Shown here: in pieces, positions 1-8,983 of the stretch
Layout: every line of letters begins with the position of its first letter
Numbering within the stretch: the stretch's first letter is position 1
Source: UBA6115 sp050953005
Lineage (GTDB): Bacteria > Bacillota > Clostridia > Christensenellales > Aristaeellaceae
NCBI GenBank assembly: GCA_050953005.1
Contig: JBMNLV010000001.1
Coordinates: 62,001 to 126,000, forward strand
DNA: 64,000 bases
Reading direction: 5' to 3'
The notes under the pieces: generated by a model
What the model saw: the letters and a program-made list of their open reading frames with translations, nothing else
Told to the model about the DNA's origin: nothing
The model's database searches: none
Position numbers and translations under genes: made by a program

Positions 1-37
1 CGGGCGTTAAGATTTATACATCCTCCGGGCGTTAAGA
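1..37. repeat. 12-bp direct repeat at window edge
   Basis: The 12-mer CGGGCGTTAAGA occurs at 1-12 and again at 26-37, with 13 bases between. It lies upstream of the LCP gene. No function is assigned; it could be the edge of a longer repeat that starts outside the window. Confidence 0.4.
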
Positions 38-154
38 AGTCAAGGGTGAATTTTTGTATTGGCAAGACAATAGGATTCATTGTGTGTTAAAATACTGATG
101 TGTAGAAATTGTTTCAAGCACCTGGCTGTTTCTTAATTAAAGGGGGATGCTGTT

Positions 155-1169
155 TTGAATAAAAGAAAATTATTGAATATAATAAAGCTGATGCTTATAT
201 TATTAGTAGGCATGATGGCTTTTGTTCTTATCTATATCATAGGAACACATTTGGAATACCAAAACGAAAATGGCGTTTCCAATTTAACAGCAAGCGAAGG
301 GATCTCATATATCGACAGGCGCGAAACGATTGAAATATCAGGAAATAAATACGCTTTAAAGCGGGGGATTTCTTCCTACCTGATCGCTGGTGTGGACAAA
401 GACTCTTTTGATGATGAGAAATCCATCTACCAATCAAGAAGCCAGGCAGATTTCATTATGCTGGTTGTAGCTGACCACAATGAAAAAAAGCTGTACCGTT
501 TCGCTATTGATAGGGATACCATGACTGATATTACAGTGATGAGTTTATTGGGGAAGCCCAAAGGAACACAAAAAGCCCAGATCGCCCTGTCTTATGCGTA
601 TAGCAATGAGCCCAAAGTTAGTGCGCAGCTTTTAGTCAATGCGGTAGAGAATCTTTTGCTTGGAATCACCGTGGATTACTATTATATTATCCCTATGGAT
701 ACAGTAGGTGTGTTAAATGAAGCGGTTGGTGGAGTAAGAGTCCGTATTAGCGAAGACCTGACTTCAGTTGACCCACAGTTTACTATGGGCAGTGAAGTCG
801 TTCTCCAGGATGACCAGGCGATAAAGTTTGTCAGGGCAAGAAAGAATGTTGGAGATGGGTCGAATGTGGCTAGAATTAAAAGACAAAATATTTTCCTGAG
901 CGCTTTATTTGAAAAAATGTCCGCAATAATAAACAATGATAAGACAGCTGCAAAAACAATCGCTGACAAAATCTTCAACGTAATTGAGAGCAACGCAAAA
1001 AAAGGACAATGTTAATGCAATTAATCAAATTATGAATTATAATGTGAATGAGTTGATTTCTCTTGGGGGTGAGTGGCGGATTTCTAAGACGAACAAGATG
1101 GAATTCTATGTAGATGAGCTCCAATTGCAAGATGTTTTGCTGGAAGTTTTCTATGATAGAATGGAGTAG
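155..1169 (+). pseudogene. LytR-CpsA-Psr (LCP) family protein, frameshifted
   Basis: LCP enzymes sit in the membrane with an outward-facing catalytic domain and transfer lipid-linked glycopolymers to peptidoglycan. The first 287 codons (TTG start, AGGGGG upstream) give an N-terminal membrane segment at about residues 9-29 and an LCP core with the phosphate-contacting stretch YRFAIDRDT, the segment EAVGGVRV, and VRARKN plus ARIKRQ. The frame stops at 1015 just after an A7 run (about 993-999). Dropping one A joins it to the frame ending at 1169, whose tail with MEFYVDE and LEVFYDRME looks like the normal C-terminus of clostridial LCP proteins. So the gene is complete except for one extra base, which is either a sequencing error or a real mutation. 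Its place at the head of the exopolysaccharide genes fits a role in polymer attachment. Confidence 0.75.
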
Positions 1170-1228
1170 TTTTCTTTTATACTGACCTGATCGTGAACAT
1201 GTTATTCAATATTAAAGAAGATAGAAAA

Positions 1229-1754
1229 ATGAACAAACTGTTCGTACTAGTCGCGGCCCTCATGTTAAGTGCAAGTGTAGTTGCTTTTGCAGCAGACAGT
1301 CCGACTTTGCTGGTTCCCCCAGTTGTTAGCGACGTGTCTGTTCCAGGAGTCGCTGTTGCGATGGACTACAAAGAACAAACAGAACAACTGGCTCAGTCAC
1401 TTGCGGATGCGGTTAAAGAAGGAAAAAACGGAATTAGAGTATTTTGATTTGTCAGAAAACGAAATGGCAAAATTGGTAGAAGCAGGCTTTGACCCTGCAA
1501 CAATTTCCGTTGATGAATTTCTTTACATCGCAATCAGTGGTTATGAGGAAAAGCCTGAGGGAATCTCTTTCACGGCGACTTTCTCTGTTCCCCATGAAGC
1601 AGGCGAAAAAGTACTGCTGTTGATGGGCGTAGGAACAATGCCCGGTCCTTTTGACTGGTCTGTGCAGGAAGCCGTTGTCAACGAAGATGGCAGCATAACA
1701 GTCACGCTAAAAGACTTCCCTGTTGAACCGTTTATTCTCTGTCTCCTCAGTTAA
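1229..1754 (+). pseudogene. Small exported protein of unknown family, frameshifted
   Basis: I do not recognise the family. From ATG 1229 there is a clear signal peptide (MNKLFVLVAALMLSASVVAF, cleavage near AFA-AD), then a short region ending at a stop at 1447. A run of six A near 1427 marks a frame change: removing one A continues as GKTELEYFDLSENEMAKL and runs to the stop at 1754. The restored protein would be about 174 residues with a beta-rich C-terminal half (VSVDEFL, FTATFSVPHEAGE, SITVTLKDFPVEPF). Such small secreted proteins often accompany clostridial exopolysaccharide loci, but no function can be read from it. The ribosome binding site is weak. Confidence 0.5.
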
Positions 1755-1783
1755 GTTAAAAGGTTGTAAATTTTACCGTCTAC

Positions 1784-1817
1784 GCTAAATCAGGGCTTTA
1801 ACAAGCCCTGATTTAGC
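1784..1817 (+). terminator. Perfect 15-bp hairpin before the chain-length gene
   Basis: GCTAAATCAGGGCTT at 1784-1798 pairs perfectly with AAGCCCTGATTTAGC at 1803-1817 around a 4-base loop. No T tract follows, so it is not a classical intrinsic terminator. It sits 38 bases upstream of the wzz-like start and may attenuate or stabilise the exopolysaccharide transcript. Confidence 0.55.
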
Positions 1818-1854
1818 GATGCAGATGCAGATGTACTTGCTGTTGAAGGGACAT

Positions 1855-2619
1855 ATGATGAGCGCAAAAAAAGAAAAGCCACAGGATACAGACGTTTCGG
1901 CTAGTTTATATAATGAACTGCAAGCCATAAGTGAGAATGACCAGATTGATCTGCTAGAGCTTGCAAACGTCATGCTGAACAATATCCGTTGGATTATTGC
2001 GGCGGTGCTTTTGTTTGCGGCTGGAGCTTTTGTTTTCACATACTACTTCATCACTCCAATCTATCGGGCTACAGGCAGTATCTATGTGGTTAGTTCCAAG
2101 GATTCTGTTGTAAACTTGTCGGATTTTCAAGTCGGCAATTATCTTGCCTCAGACTATGAAAAGGTTGTCTATACATGGGAGGTTCTGCAGCAAACCCGGC
2201 AAAATCTGGACCTGAATTACTCTTTTGATAAGCTTCGCGGCATGGTGCAGGTATATAATCCAGCCAACACACGTATCCTTGAAATCTACGTTGATTCGCC
2301 CAGTCCCCAGGAAGCAGCCAAGATTACAAATGAGTTAATGAATGTGGTCAGCAGTTATGTTGTCAATGTGATGGAAACTGAAAAGCCCAATATTCTTTCA
2401 GAAGCAAGGGTTCCTACCCAGCGTTACAGCCCCAGCTATACCCGTAACGTCATGTTTGGAGCTGTTTTGGGCGGTTTTGTCAGCGTCCTGGCTATTTTCA
2501 TTCTTTATATTTTGGATGACAAGATCAAGACGCCTGAAGATGCTCTTAAGTATGCAGGCTTGCATACCCTGGCGATCATTCCTCGCCCAATCGAAAGCGG
2601 GCATTCATCACTGAAATGA
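1855..2619 (+). CDS. Wzz/CapA-type polysaccharide chain-length and kinase-modulator protein
   Basis: Membrane adaptor of the exopolysaccharide machinery that sets chain length and activates the partner BY-kinase. The protein of about 254 residues has the Wzz layout: a first membrane segment at about residues 47-67 (IRWIIAAVLLFAAGAFVFTY), an extracytoplasmic stretch with the usual YRATGSIYVVS entry and coiled region, and a second membrane segment at about 200-220 (VMFGAVLGGFVSVLAIFILY) preceded by PTQRYSPS. The tail carries DDKIKTPEDA, the contact region for the kinase in this family. I prefer the ATG at 1855 (or 1858) with GAAGGG upstream over the earlier in-frame ATG at 1819, which lies beside the hairpin. 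The kinase gene follows at 2708. Confidence 0.85.
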   Translation: MMSAKKEKPQDTDVSASLYNELQAISENDQIDLLELANVMLNNIRWIIAAVLLFAAGAFVFTYYFITPIYRATGSIYVVSSKDSVVNLSDFQVGNYLASDYEKVVYTWEVLQQTRQNLDLNYSFDKLRGMVQVYNPANTRILEIYVDSPSPQEAAKITNELMNVVSSYVVNVMETEKPNILSEARVPTQRYSPSYTRNVMFGAVLGGFVSVLAIFILYILDDKIKTPEDALKYAGLHTLAIIPRPIESGHSSLK

Positions 2620-2707
2620 AGTTCATACTTAGATTCCAAACCCAGAACAATCTTTTTGAACTTTGTTTCTTTTTTCTACTGCAGTATTTCCATATAGGAG
2701 TAAGAGC

Positions 2708-3467
2708 ATGACATATGACAGATTGACAATTAATCATTTTCCACGATTGGAATATGCTACAGCGGAGGCAATGAACACTTTATGGACCAATCTCTCCTAT
2801 TCCGGCAGCAACATGAAAACCATCGCCATCACAAGTTGCAGGCCGGATGAAGGAAAAACTTTTGTGACCCTGAATCTGGCGAGGACAATTGCGGAAACCG
2901 GGAAAAGGGTCCTGGTGATTGATGCGGATCTGAGGAAATCAGTCATTACAGGGCGCTACAGAATTAACAGCATGAGTGGTGATATTTGGGGATTGGCGCA
3001 CTATTTGACGGGGCAATGTTCCATTGAGCAGATGCTTTATGAAACCAATATTCCGAATCTGAGTTTAATACTTGCGGGACATGAAGTCATCAACTCTTTT
3101 GCCTTGCTTGACACGTCGTTTTTTTTCCGATCTTTTACGGCAATTGGAGAACAATTTTGATGTTGTGCTCCTTGACACTCCTCCGGTTGGAACAATTATT
3201 GATGCCGCGATCATTGCGCGCCATTGTGATGGTACAGCTTTAGTAGTGAAGGCTAACACCGTTTCCCGCAAAGAGCTGCTTGACGCTAAAATGCAGGTTG
3301 AAAAAGTTGGCGGCCGGGTGCTGGGAGCGGTTTTGAATAATGTAGAGTTCAAGGCATACGGAATGAAGAAATATTATTACAAAGCCTACTATAGCTATAG
3401 CAAGCCAAGCGATAATACCAGCAGCTTGCCTGCTCCATCAAAAAGACGAAACAGAAAGAAAAAATGA
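2708..3467 (+). pseudogene. CpsD/CapB-type tyrosine kinase (BY-kinase), frameshifted
   Basis: Cytoplasmic autophosphorylating ATPase that works with the Wzz-like adaptor. Start ATG 2708 follows TAGGAG. Visible motifs are Walker A (SCRPDEGKT), Walker A' (VLVIDADLRKS), Walker B (VVLLDTPPVG) and the C-terminal tyrosine cluster (KKYYYKAYYSYSK). The reading frame breaks at an eight-T run near 3119-3126, between ALLDTS and FSDLLRQLENNFD. Removing one T restores a full protein of about 252 residues, normal for the family. As written, the first frame ends at 3160 and lacks Walker B and the tyrosine tail. The phosphatase gene overlaps its stop by ATGA. Confidence 0.85.
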
Positions 3468-4195
3468 CATCTGAAACAAAAGGATTCATCGATATCCACC
3501 ATCATATTATTTATGGTGTGGATGATGGTCCTCAAACACTTGAGGAATCGCGGCAAATGTTGGCCCTTGCATATGAAGACGGCACCCGCCATATCATCGC
3601 CACACCTCATTTTGAGCCAATGAGACATTATCCTGAGGTTGGTTTGCTGCAAGAGCGCCTGGCGGAGCTAAGTACTATCTGTGCTGAGGAGTACCCTGAT
3701 TTGCAGCTCCATTTGGGTGCCGAAGTGCTTTTTGGCGAGGGCATTCGTCGCAAATTACGCGCTGGTATCATCCCTACCCTTGCTGGCAGCAATTATGTGT
3801 TGGTAGAATTTATGCCAGGTGTAACAGCGGAAAACCTGGAGAAAGCTGTGCGCCACCTGGCAAACGGCGGACATGTAACGGTGTTGGCTCATTCAGAGCG
3901 TTATCCTGCTATTACCAGGAACTTGCGATTAACCAAGTACTTGCAAGAAAAATACGGCACCTTGATTCAAGTTAATGCTGAAGCTTTTCTCTCCCGTCAG
4001 CGTTTTCACGTGAAGCGATTCTTAAAAAAAGCCCTGCGGCTGGGAATTATCGATATTATAGCCTCGGATGCGCATAATACGACCAGTCGATGTACCAACC
4101 TTCAGAAAGCTAGAATATTTTTGCTTAAATCAGTAGGTATTGATTACGTAAACAAGCTCTTTCGGAATACGGCAATTAACAACTTATTACTCTAA
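3464..4195 (+). CDS. CpsB/CapC-type protein-tyrosine phosphatase, PHP domain
   Basis: Manganese-dependent phosphatase that dephosphorylates the BY-kinase and so tunes polysaccharide export. The 243-residue protein has the PHP signature at its start (DIHHHIIYGVDDG), then IIATPHF, a conserved glutamate in LGAEVLF, AHSERYP, and the metal ligand motif ASDAHN near residue 204. Length and motif order match YwqE/CpsB. It starts at an ATGA overlap with the kinase stop, indicating translational coupling, and it is intact although its partner kinase is frameshifted. Confidence 0.9.
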   Translation: MTSETKGFIDIHHHIIYGVDDGPQTLEESRQMLALAYEDGTRHIIATPHFEPMRHYPEVGLLQERLAELSTICAEEYPDLQLHLGAEVLFGEGIRRKLRAGIIPTLAGSNYVLVEFMPGVTAENLEKAVRHLANGGHVTVLAHSERYPAITRNLRLTKYLQEKYGTLIQVNAEAFLSRQRFHVKRFLKKALRLGIIDIIASDAHNTTSRCTNLQKARIFLLKSVGIDYVNKLFRNTAINNLLL

Positions 4196-4226
4196 ACAGG
4201 TAAAACTTCAAGTTAGAGGGATTTAG

Positions 4227-4775
4227 ATGCTATTAGACATGCGTTATGAAGAAATATTAAATTCTGTTACACGTTACGATAATTTCTCAAAATTAGAAGC
4301 TGATATGAAGAAGAAATTACCTTATCTTTACCTAAAGCGATTGTTGGACGTTTTGATATCGGTTACTGCATTGCTAATGTTATTTCCTTTATTCGGTATA
4401 ATAGCATTTAAAATATGCGTAGACGATCCAAAAGGAAAACCAATTTTTCGGCAGAATCGTGTAGGAAAAGGAGGAAAGCTATTTAACATTTATAAATTTC
4501 GTACCATGTATGCATATGTTTCGCATAATCTGCCTACAAATCGCAGAGAGGATCCAGACGCAATGATTACACAGTATGGAAGGGTATTGCGCAAGTATAG
4601 CTTTACAGTTTTGTTAGAAGTGGATAAGAAGTTATACAAACCAGAATACGATGATCAGCTCCGACAGGAATTTTTACATAAATTCGGTCAGAATACGAAA
4701 TTTACTATTCGACATGTCGACGAGATTCCCAGGGAAAGCAGCGGGAAGTTTAGGATGATAATAAATAACGTTTGA
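4227..4775 (+). pseudogene. Chimeric remnant: sugar transferase N-terminus joined to CapK-like C-terminus
   Basis: The first 120 or so codons are the N-terminal part of an undecaprenyl-phosphate sugar phosphotransferase: positively charged start, a membrane hairpin (LLDVLISVTALLMLFPLFGI), then PIFRQNRVGKGG and FNIYKFRTM. Where the family should continue with DELPQL...GDMSLVGPRP, the protein switches after GRVLRKYSF to a tail of about 60 residues ending in VDEIPRESSGKFRMI. That tail is characteristic of the C-terminus of CapK/phenylacetate-CoA ligase-like enzymes found in polysaccharide loci. The catalytic core of the transferase is missing, so it is unlikely to be an active initiating enzyme. 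The joint is best explained by an in-frame deletion that removed several genes. Confidence 0.75.
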
Positions 4776-4839
4776 TGATTTCATTGAGAAATTCTATGTT
4801 TTGATTAAATATGAATTTCTGATTAAAGGCAAGACAAGC

Positions 4840-4917
4840 ATGACAAAGTTTCCTTTGGTGTCAATAATTATTCCAGTATATAATGGTTCTAGTATTTTTG
4901 AAGGAGAAAGCACGTGA
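4840..4917 (+). pseudogene. Glycosyltransferase family 2 start remnant (25 codons)
   Basis: ATG at 4840 opens a 25-codon frame containing VSIIIPVYNG, the hallmark N-terminal strand and nucleotide-binding turn of GT-A family 2 glycosyltransferases. After GSS it runs straight into the ribosome binding site of the next gene and stops at 4915-4917. The rest of the enzyme is missing, so this is a second deletion scar within 150 bases of the CapK tail. Confidence 0.7.
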
Positions 4918-6104
4918 CTCAAAGGCAAAAGCTATTATTGTCTCTGCTGGCAATGTGCCTGTGCTTCCTTGCCCTGTTAACTTTTTTGCATCTGCGGCTA
5001 CAATATGGGCTGCTTAATCCCTCAGTTTACAACAGCTATACGCGGCAAGCATTAGCTTGGCGTAAAGGCATGACCCACCTTCCGGAAGATGTACCTCACC
5101 TGGAATTGGCCATATATGAGGGCAGGTACTTTGTCAGTTTTCCGCCTGTTCCCAGCGTGCCTCTGTTTTTTCTCAGTTTTATATTTCAGGATCAGATTCC
5201 TGACAACCTGTTGGTCATGCTGTATGCCTTTGCCGCTTTGATCATCCACTGGCGGTTATTTCTCCGAAAGTCTTTTACGCCATTTGCTGCCGCTTTCTGG
5301 GCATTTACTATATGCTTCTCTTCCTCCATGCTTCCTTTGGTTCTCACTGGTGCGGTTTGGTATCAAGCACAGGTGCTTGCCTTTTTGCTGACGATCTGGG
5401 CGATTGAGCGGATGGATGCGGAGAAGCCTTTCGCAGGTCTTTTACTTTACGCGCTGGCGGTGGGCTGCCGGCCTTTTAATGCCCTGTATGGTCCCTTGCT
5501 GATTTTTTTGTATTTACAGCGTCAAAAGGATTTAGGCATATCTTTAAAATCAACGATGACAAAACTTCTGCCCGGTATCCTTGGGGGGCTGCTTATCGCA
5601 GCTGTATATGCATGGTACAATATGATCCGCTTCCACCACCCCCTTGAGTTTGGGCACAACTATCTTCCGGAGTTCTCCAGTCAGGGCGGAATACAGTTTT
5701 CGCTGAGTCACTTAGGTGAAAACATGCGAAAGTATATATTCGCGTTGCCTTTCATAAAAGAGCAGGAAGGTTTTACGCTTAAACCCTTTGGTTTTTCGCT
5801 TTTTATATCCAATCCTGTGCTGATATTGATGGTTGCGTGGGTTTTCAGGCTTCTATGGTTCCGCCGCTTCAAACTTGAACACGGCTTGACATTTCTTTTT
5901 TTTATTCTTCACCTGTTTGCACTGCTGCTGCACCGTACCTTCGGCGGTTTCCAGTATGGCGCGCGATACGCAGTGGATCTCATTCCTTATGCGCTTTTGT
6001 TTTTATTAAATCGTTACACAACAAGAACAGGCATAATAGAAATCATTGTCATGCTGGCTGGACTGGCGCTGAGCATTTATGGCAGTTTGCTCATTCATCT
6101 ATAA
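4914..6104 (+). CDS. Polytopic membrane protein, probable GT-C type glycosyltransferase
   Basis: A 396-residue protein with about ten hydrophobic segments, starting with GTG 4914 after AAGGAG. An extracytoplasmic loop after the first segment (about residues 30-75) holds YEGRYFVSFPPVPSVP, like the first loop of mannosyltransferase-type GT-C enzymes, where an acidic residue binds the lipid-linked donor. Later segments contain LAVGCRPFNALYGPL and a conserved-looking RTFGGFQYGARYAVD. The exact donor and acceptor cannot be told. It is the last gene of the exopolysaccharide cluster; its stop lies two bases from the stop of the convergent ftsK gene, leaving no room for a separate terminator. Confidence 0.6.
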   Translation: MTQRQKLLLSLLAMCLCFLALLTFLHLRLQYGLLNPSVYNSYTRQALAWRKGMTHLPEDVPHLELAIYEGRYFVSFPPVPSVPLFFLSFIFQDQIPDNLLVMLYAFAALIIHWRLFLRKSFTPFAAAFWAFTICFSSSMLPLVLTGAVWYQAQVLAFLLTIWAIERMDAEKPFAGLLLYALAVGCRPFNALYGPLLIFLYLQRQKDLGISLKSTMTKLLPGILGGLLIAAVYAWYNMIRFHHPLEFGHNYLPEFSSQGGIQFSLSHLGENMRKYIFALPFIKEQEGFTLKPFGFSLFISNPVLILMVAWVFRLLWFRRFKLEHGLTFLFFILHLFALLLHRTFGGFQYGARYAVDLIPYALLFLLNRYTTRTGIIEIIVMLAGLALSIYGSLLIHL

Positions 6105-6106
6105 TG

Positions 6107-8971
6107 CTATTGATTATTTTGTTCCAGATATGCCTGATATTGCTCCCTGCTCATCAAGGTCTTTCGAGCCTTGGTACCCTCGTTGCCGGATATTATGCCG
6201 CGCCGCGCCATTTCGTCAATCAACCGGCCGCTTCTTGCGTATCCTACACGCAATACCCTTTGGAGCATGCTGATGGACATCTGTCCGGACTCAACCGCCA
6301 TTTCAATCGCCTGAGGTAGCAATTCATCAAACTCAGCATCCCCACCCTCAGCGGGAGTATCCATGCTGCCGCTGTCTGCCTGGTCTGACTGCTCTACATG
6401 CTCCATCAAATCCAAATTGTAGTCAGCTTTGTTGCGGCTTCGAATGTAATCAACCGTCTGCTCCACATCGTGGTCGGATACAAAGCACCCCTGAACACGT
6501 ATAGGCTCACGAATCTGTGAGCGATAGAGCATATCGCCATATCCCAGCAGCTTTTCAGCGCCTTGACTGTCCAGGATTGTCTTGCTGTCAAAAGGTGAGC
6601 TCACCCGGAAGGCAATGCGTCCGGGAATATTTGCTTTGATGACGCCGGTAATTATATTGACCGAAGGCCGCTGAGTAGCCAGAATGAGACAGATTCCGGC
6701 AGCGCGCGCCTTGGCAGTAATTCGCTTGATGTGATCCTCAATCATCTTGCCGCTGGTAGTCATTAAGTCAGCCATCTCATCCACAATTACGATAATTCGC
6801 GGCAATGGCTCCTCATCAGGTCCCAGGCGTTTGTTATAGGCGTCCAGATTACGTACTCCGGCTTCTACCAGAATCTGATAGCGCTGATCCATCTCTTGGC
6901 AGACCCAGTCCAAGGCAGCGGTGGCTTTTTTAGCATCGGTAATGACTGGCATCATCAAATGAGGAACATCGTTGTACGGTTGCAACTCAACAAACTTGGG
7001 GTCAACCATGATAAGCCGTACATTACGTGGCGAGGCGCGGTAGAGAATGCTGCAGATGATGCTATTGATACACACCGATTTACCGCTTCCGGTAGCGCCG
7101 GCAATCAACAGGTGCGGCATATCCATCAATTCACATATAATGGGCGTGCCGGTAATGTCTTTGCCAAGAGCCACTGCGGTGGGCGAGCGGTTTTCAGACA
7201 TTCTGCTGGACTCCAGTACCTCCCGAAGATATACCTTGGAGGTTCTGTCATTGGAGACCTCAAGCCCTACAAAGGAGGTACCGGGAATGGGGATTTCTGC
7301 GCGGATATCACCCTTGGCTTTAAGCTCAATGCTTAGGTTGTCCATGACATTTCTCAGTTTGTTGACATTGATGCCCTCAGCCAAACGAATAGCAAAGCGC
7401 GTCACAGTCGGACCATGAACAATATCGTGCAGATGAGCGGGGATTGAAAAGCTGTCAAGAGTTTCAATCAGCTTCTCGGCACGTATACGGTCCTCCTCCG
7501 TCGTATCATTTTGCGCACCCTGAAGAGGCTCGGTCAAAAGCCGCAATGGTGGCATGGTATAATCATCCAGCGCGAGACGAATTTGTGTCGCAACCGGTCT
7601 TTTGACCATATTGTCCAGTGTTGCGGATTTGATAGCTTCATTGCCGCCATGCGGTTGTTTTTTTACGCGTTCTTCTTTTAACGGCATAACCGGCGCATTT
7701 GCTGTTGGTTTTGCAAGAATCTCCTCTTTGGGCGATTGTGTTGAAAATGTTTCTTCCAAGGGTGGCTTTGTCTCGGGAATATCAGGTGCTTGCGCAGCCT
7801 GTAATGGCTGTTGTATTGATGCCTGTTGCTGCGCGCGGCGCGCGCGACGCATAGTGGTACGAGGAGGTGTTTTTTCGCTCTCAAGCACAGCAGTTTGCTG
7901 AACTTGAGCATGCGTATTCTCCCCCGAAGGTTGCTTTGCTGTTGGCTGAGGCTGTGTGGCTGTAGTATTGCCGGAATCCCGGGAACTAAACCAGAGAACG
8001 GGATCAGCGGTTTGAGAATAGGTTTTCTGCGGCTGCGGACGTTGCACCACCGGCTGAACTGTCTCATGATATATCTGACCCGCTGTGTTGGTAGCGACAA
8101 AACCGGGCTCCACCTGTGTCTGTTGTGATGGAGATACTTGATAGGTTTGCTGCTCATTGCCCCAATGCGGTTGTTCTGCGGTTTCAGGCTCATACATAAC
8201 TTGCGCGGGCCATGCAGCAACTTGCTGCGAAGTGGTTGATACCGTTTCTTCCGGATAAATTTGATTCTGAGGCTGAACGATATTTGAGCTTTCTACAGGC
8301 TGCTTGACTGGCCGGGTAGAGCGATGATTGATTCTGTCGCTTAGCCGTGTCAACAGCTTAATCGGACTGACTCGCAGCAGCGCAAAGCCCAGCGCCAGGA
8401 TGAATATGACCAGCACTGCAATGCCCCCGGCGTTTCCCAAAGAGATATACAAAGGATACGCAACCAGCATTGACAGTGCGCCGCCACCCGGATACAGGCC
8501 GTTATCTGTACGCAAGCCAGCATAGCGGTGGTAGGCCGTGCTCATGTACTCGCCCAGACTGTCTGGATAGGCAGCACCGCGCAGAGCATTGATGTTTTTG
8601 ATGTAATCCATCAAACGCGGATAGGATTGATCGTTGACGCGCAAGGTAAGCGTCAGAAACGCACCAAGACACAAAATCAAAAGAAGACTGATGATAAAGG
8701 CGTATGAGGAAACATAGCGTTTGGCTGATATCACCAACAGTATGCCTAACCAGGCCAGCATCGCGGGAAGCAACAGGTACAACCCACCGCCCAAACCGAT
8801 GGCCATGCGCTTGAACATGTCGAGTGCGGCTGAACTGGTCTGAAGTGTAGCACCAAGAAACAGCATCAGTGCGAAAGCCAATGCCGCTACTCCCAGAGGC
8901 AGCAGCACAGCGCCACCGCGGTCAGTAGAGCGGATGGTTTGTTTGCTTTTCTTTCTGGCAGTGCTTGTCAT
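6107..8971 (-). CDS. ftsK: FtsK/SpoIIIE family DNA translocase
   Basis: Septum-located motor that pumps chromosomal DNA during division or sporulation. The 954 residues show about four or five membrane segments in the first 200, a long Q/P-rich linker (about 215-455), the alpha domain, and the RecA-like motor with Walker A GATGSGKSV and Walker B IIVIVDEMADLM. The C-terminal gamma winged-helix domain holds MLQRVLRVGYARSGRLIDEM, which reads KOPS/SRS sequences. The linker is longer than in Bacillus SpoIIIE and explains the extra length. It is the last gene of the rpsO-pnp-side cluster, as in many Firmicutes. Whether it is the vegetative or sporulation paralogue cannot be told from this window. 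Confidence 0.93.
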   Translation of the reverse strand: MTSTARKKSKQTIRSTDRGGAVLLPLGVAALAFALMLFLGATLQTSSAALDMFKRMAIGLGGGLYLLLPAMLAWLGILLVISAKRYVSSYAFIISLLLILCLGAFLTLTLRVNDQSYPRLMDYIKNINALRGAAYPDSLGEYMSTAYHRYAGLRTDNGLYPGGGALSMLVAYPLYISLGNAGGIAVLVIFILALGFALLRVSPIKLLTRLSDRINHRSTRPVKQPVESSNIVQPQNQIYPEETVSTTSQQVAAWPAQVMYEPETAEQPHWGNEQQTYQVSPSQQTQVEPGFVATNTAGQIYHETVQPVVQRPQPQKTYSQTADPVLWFSSRDSGNTTATQPQPTAKQPSGENTHAQVQQTAVLESEKTPPRTTMRRARRAQQQASIQQPLQAAQAPDIPETKPPLEETFSTQSPKEEILAKPTANAPVMPLKEERVKKQPHGGNEAIKSATLDNMVKRPVATQIRLALDDYTMPPLRLLTEPLQGAQNDTTEEDRIRAEKLIETLDSFSIPAHLHDIVHGPTVTRFAIRLAEGINVNKLRNVMDNLSIELKAKGDIRAEIPIPGTSFVGLEVSNDRTSKVYLREVLESSRMSENRSPTAVALGKDITGTPIICELMDMPHLLIAGATGSGKSVCINSIICSILYRASPRNVRLIMVDPKFVELQPYNDVPHLMMPVITDAKKATAALDWVCQEMDQRYQILVEAGVRNLDAYNKRLGPDEEPLPRIIVIVDEMADLMTTSGKMIEDHIKRITAKARAAGICLILATQRPSVNIITGVIKANIPGRIAFRVSSPFDSKTILDSQGAEKLLGYGDMLYRSQIREPIRVQGCFVSDHDVEQTVDYIRSRNKADYNLDLMEHVEQSDQADSGSMDTPAEGGDAEFDELLPQAIEMAVESGQMSISMLQRVLRVGYARSGRLIDEMARRGIISGNEGTKARKTLMSREQYQAYLEQNNQ

Positions 8972-8983
8972 CAGTTCTCCCTT

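Noticed and set aside
1193..1228. ATG at 1193 as the start of the small exported protein
   Set aside because: Starting there puts 12 polar residues ahead of a well-formed signal peptide; ATG 1229 gives a normal one.
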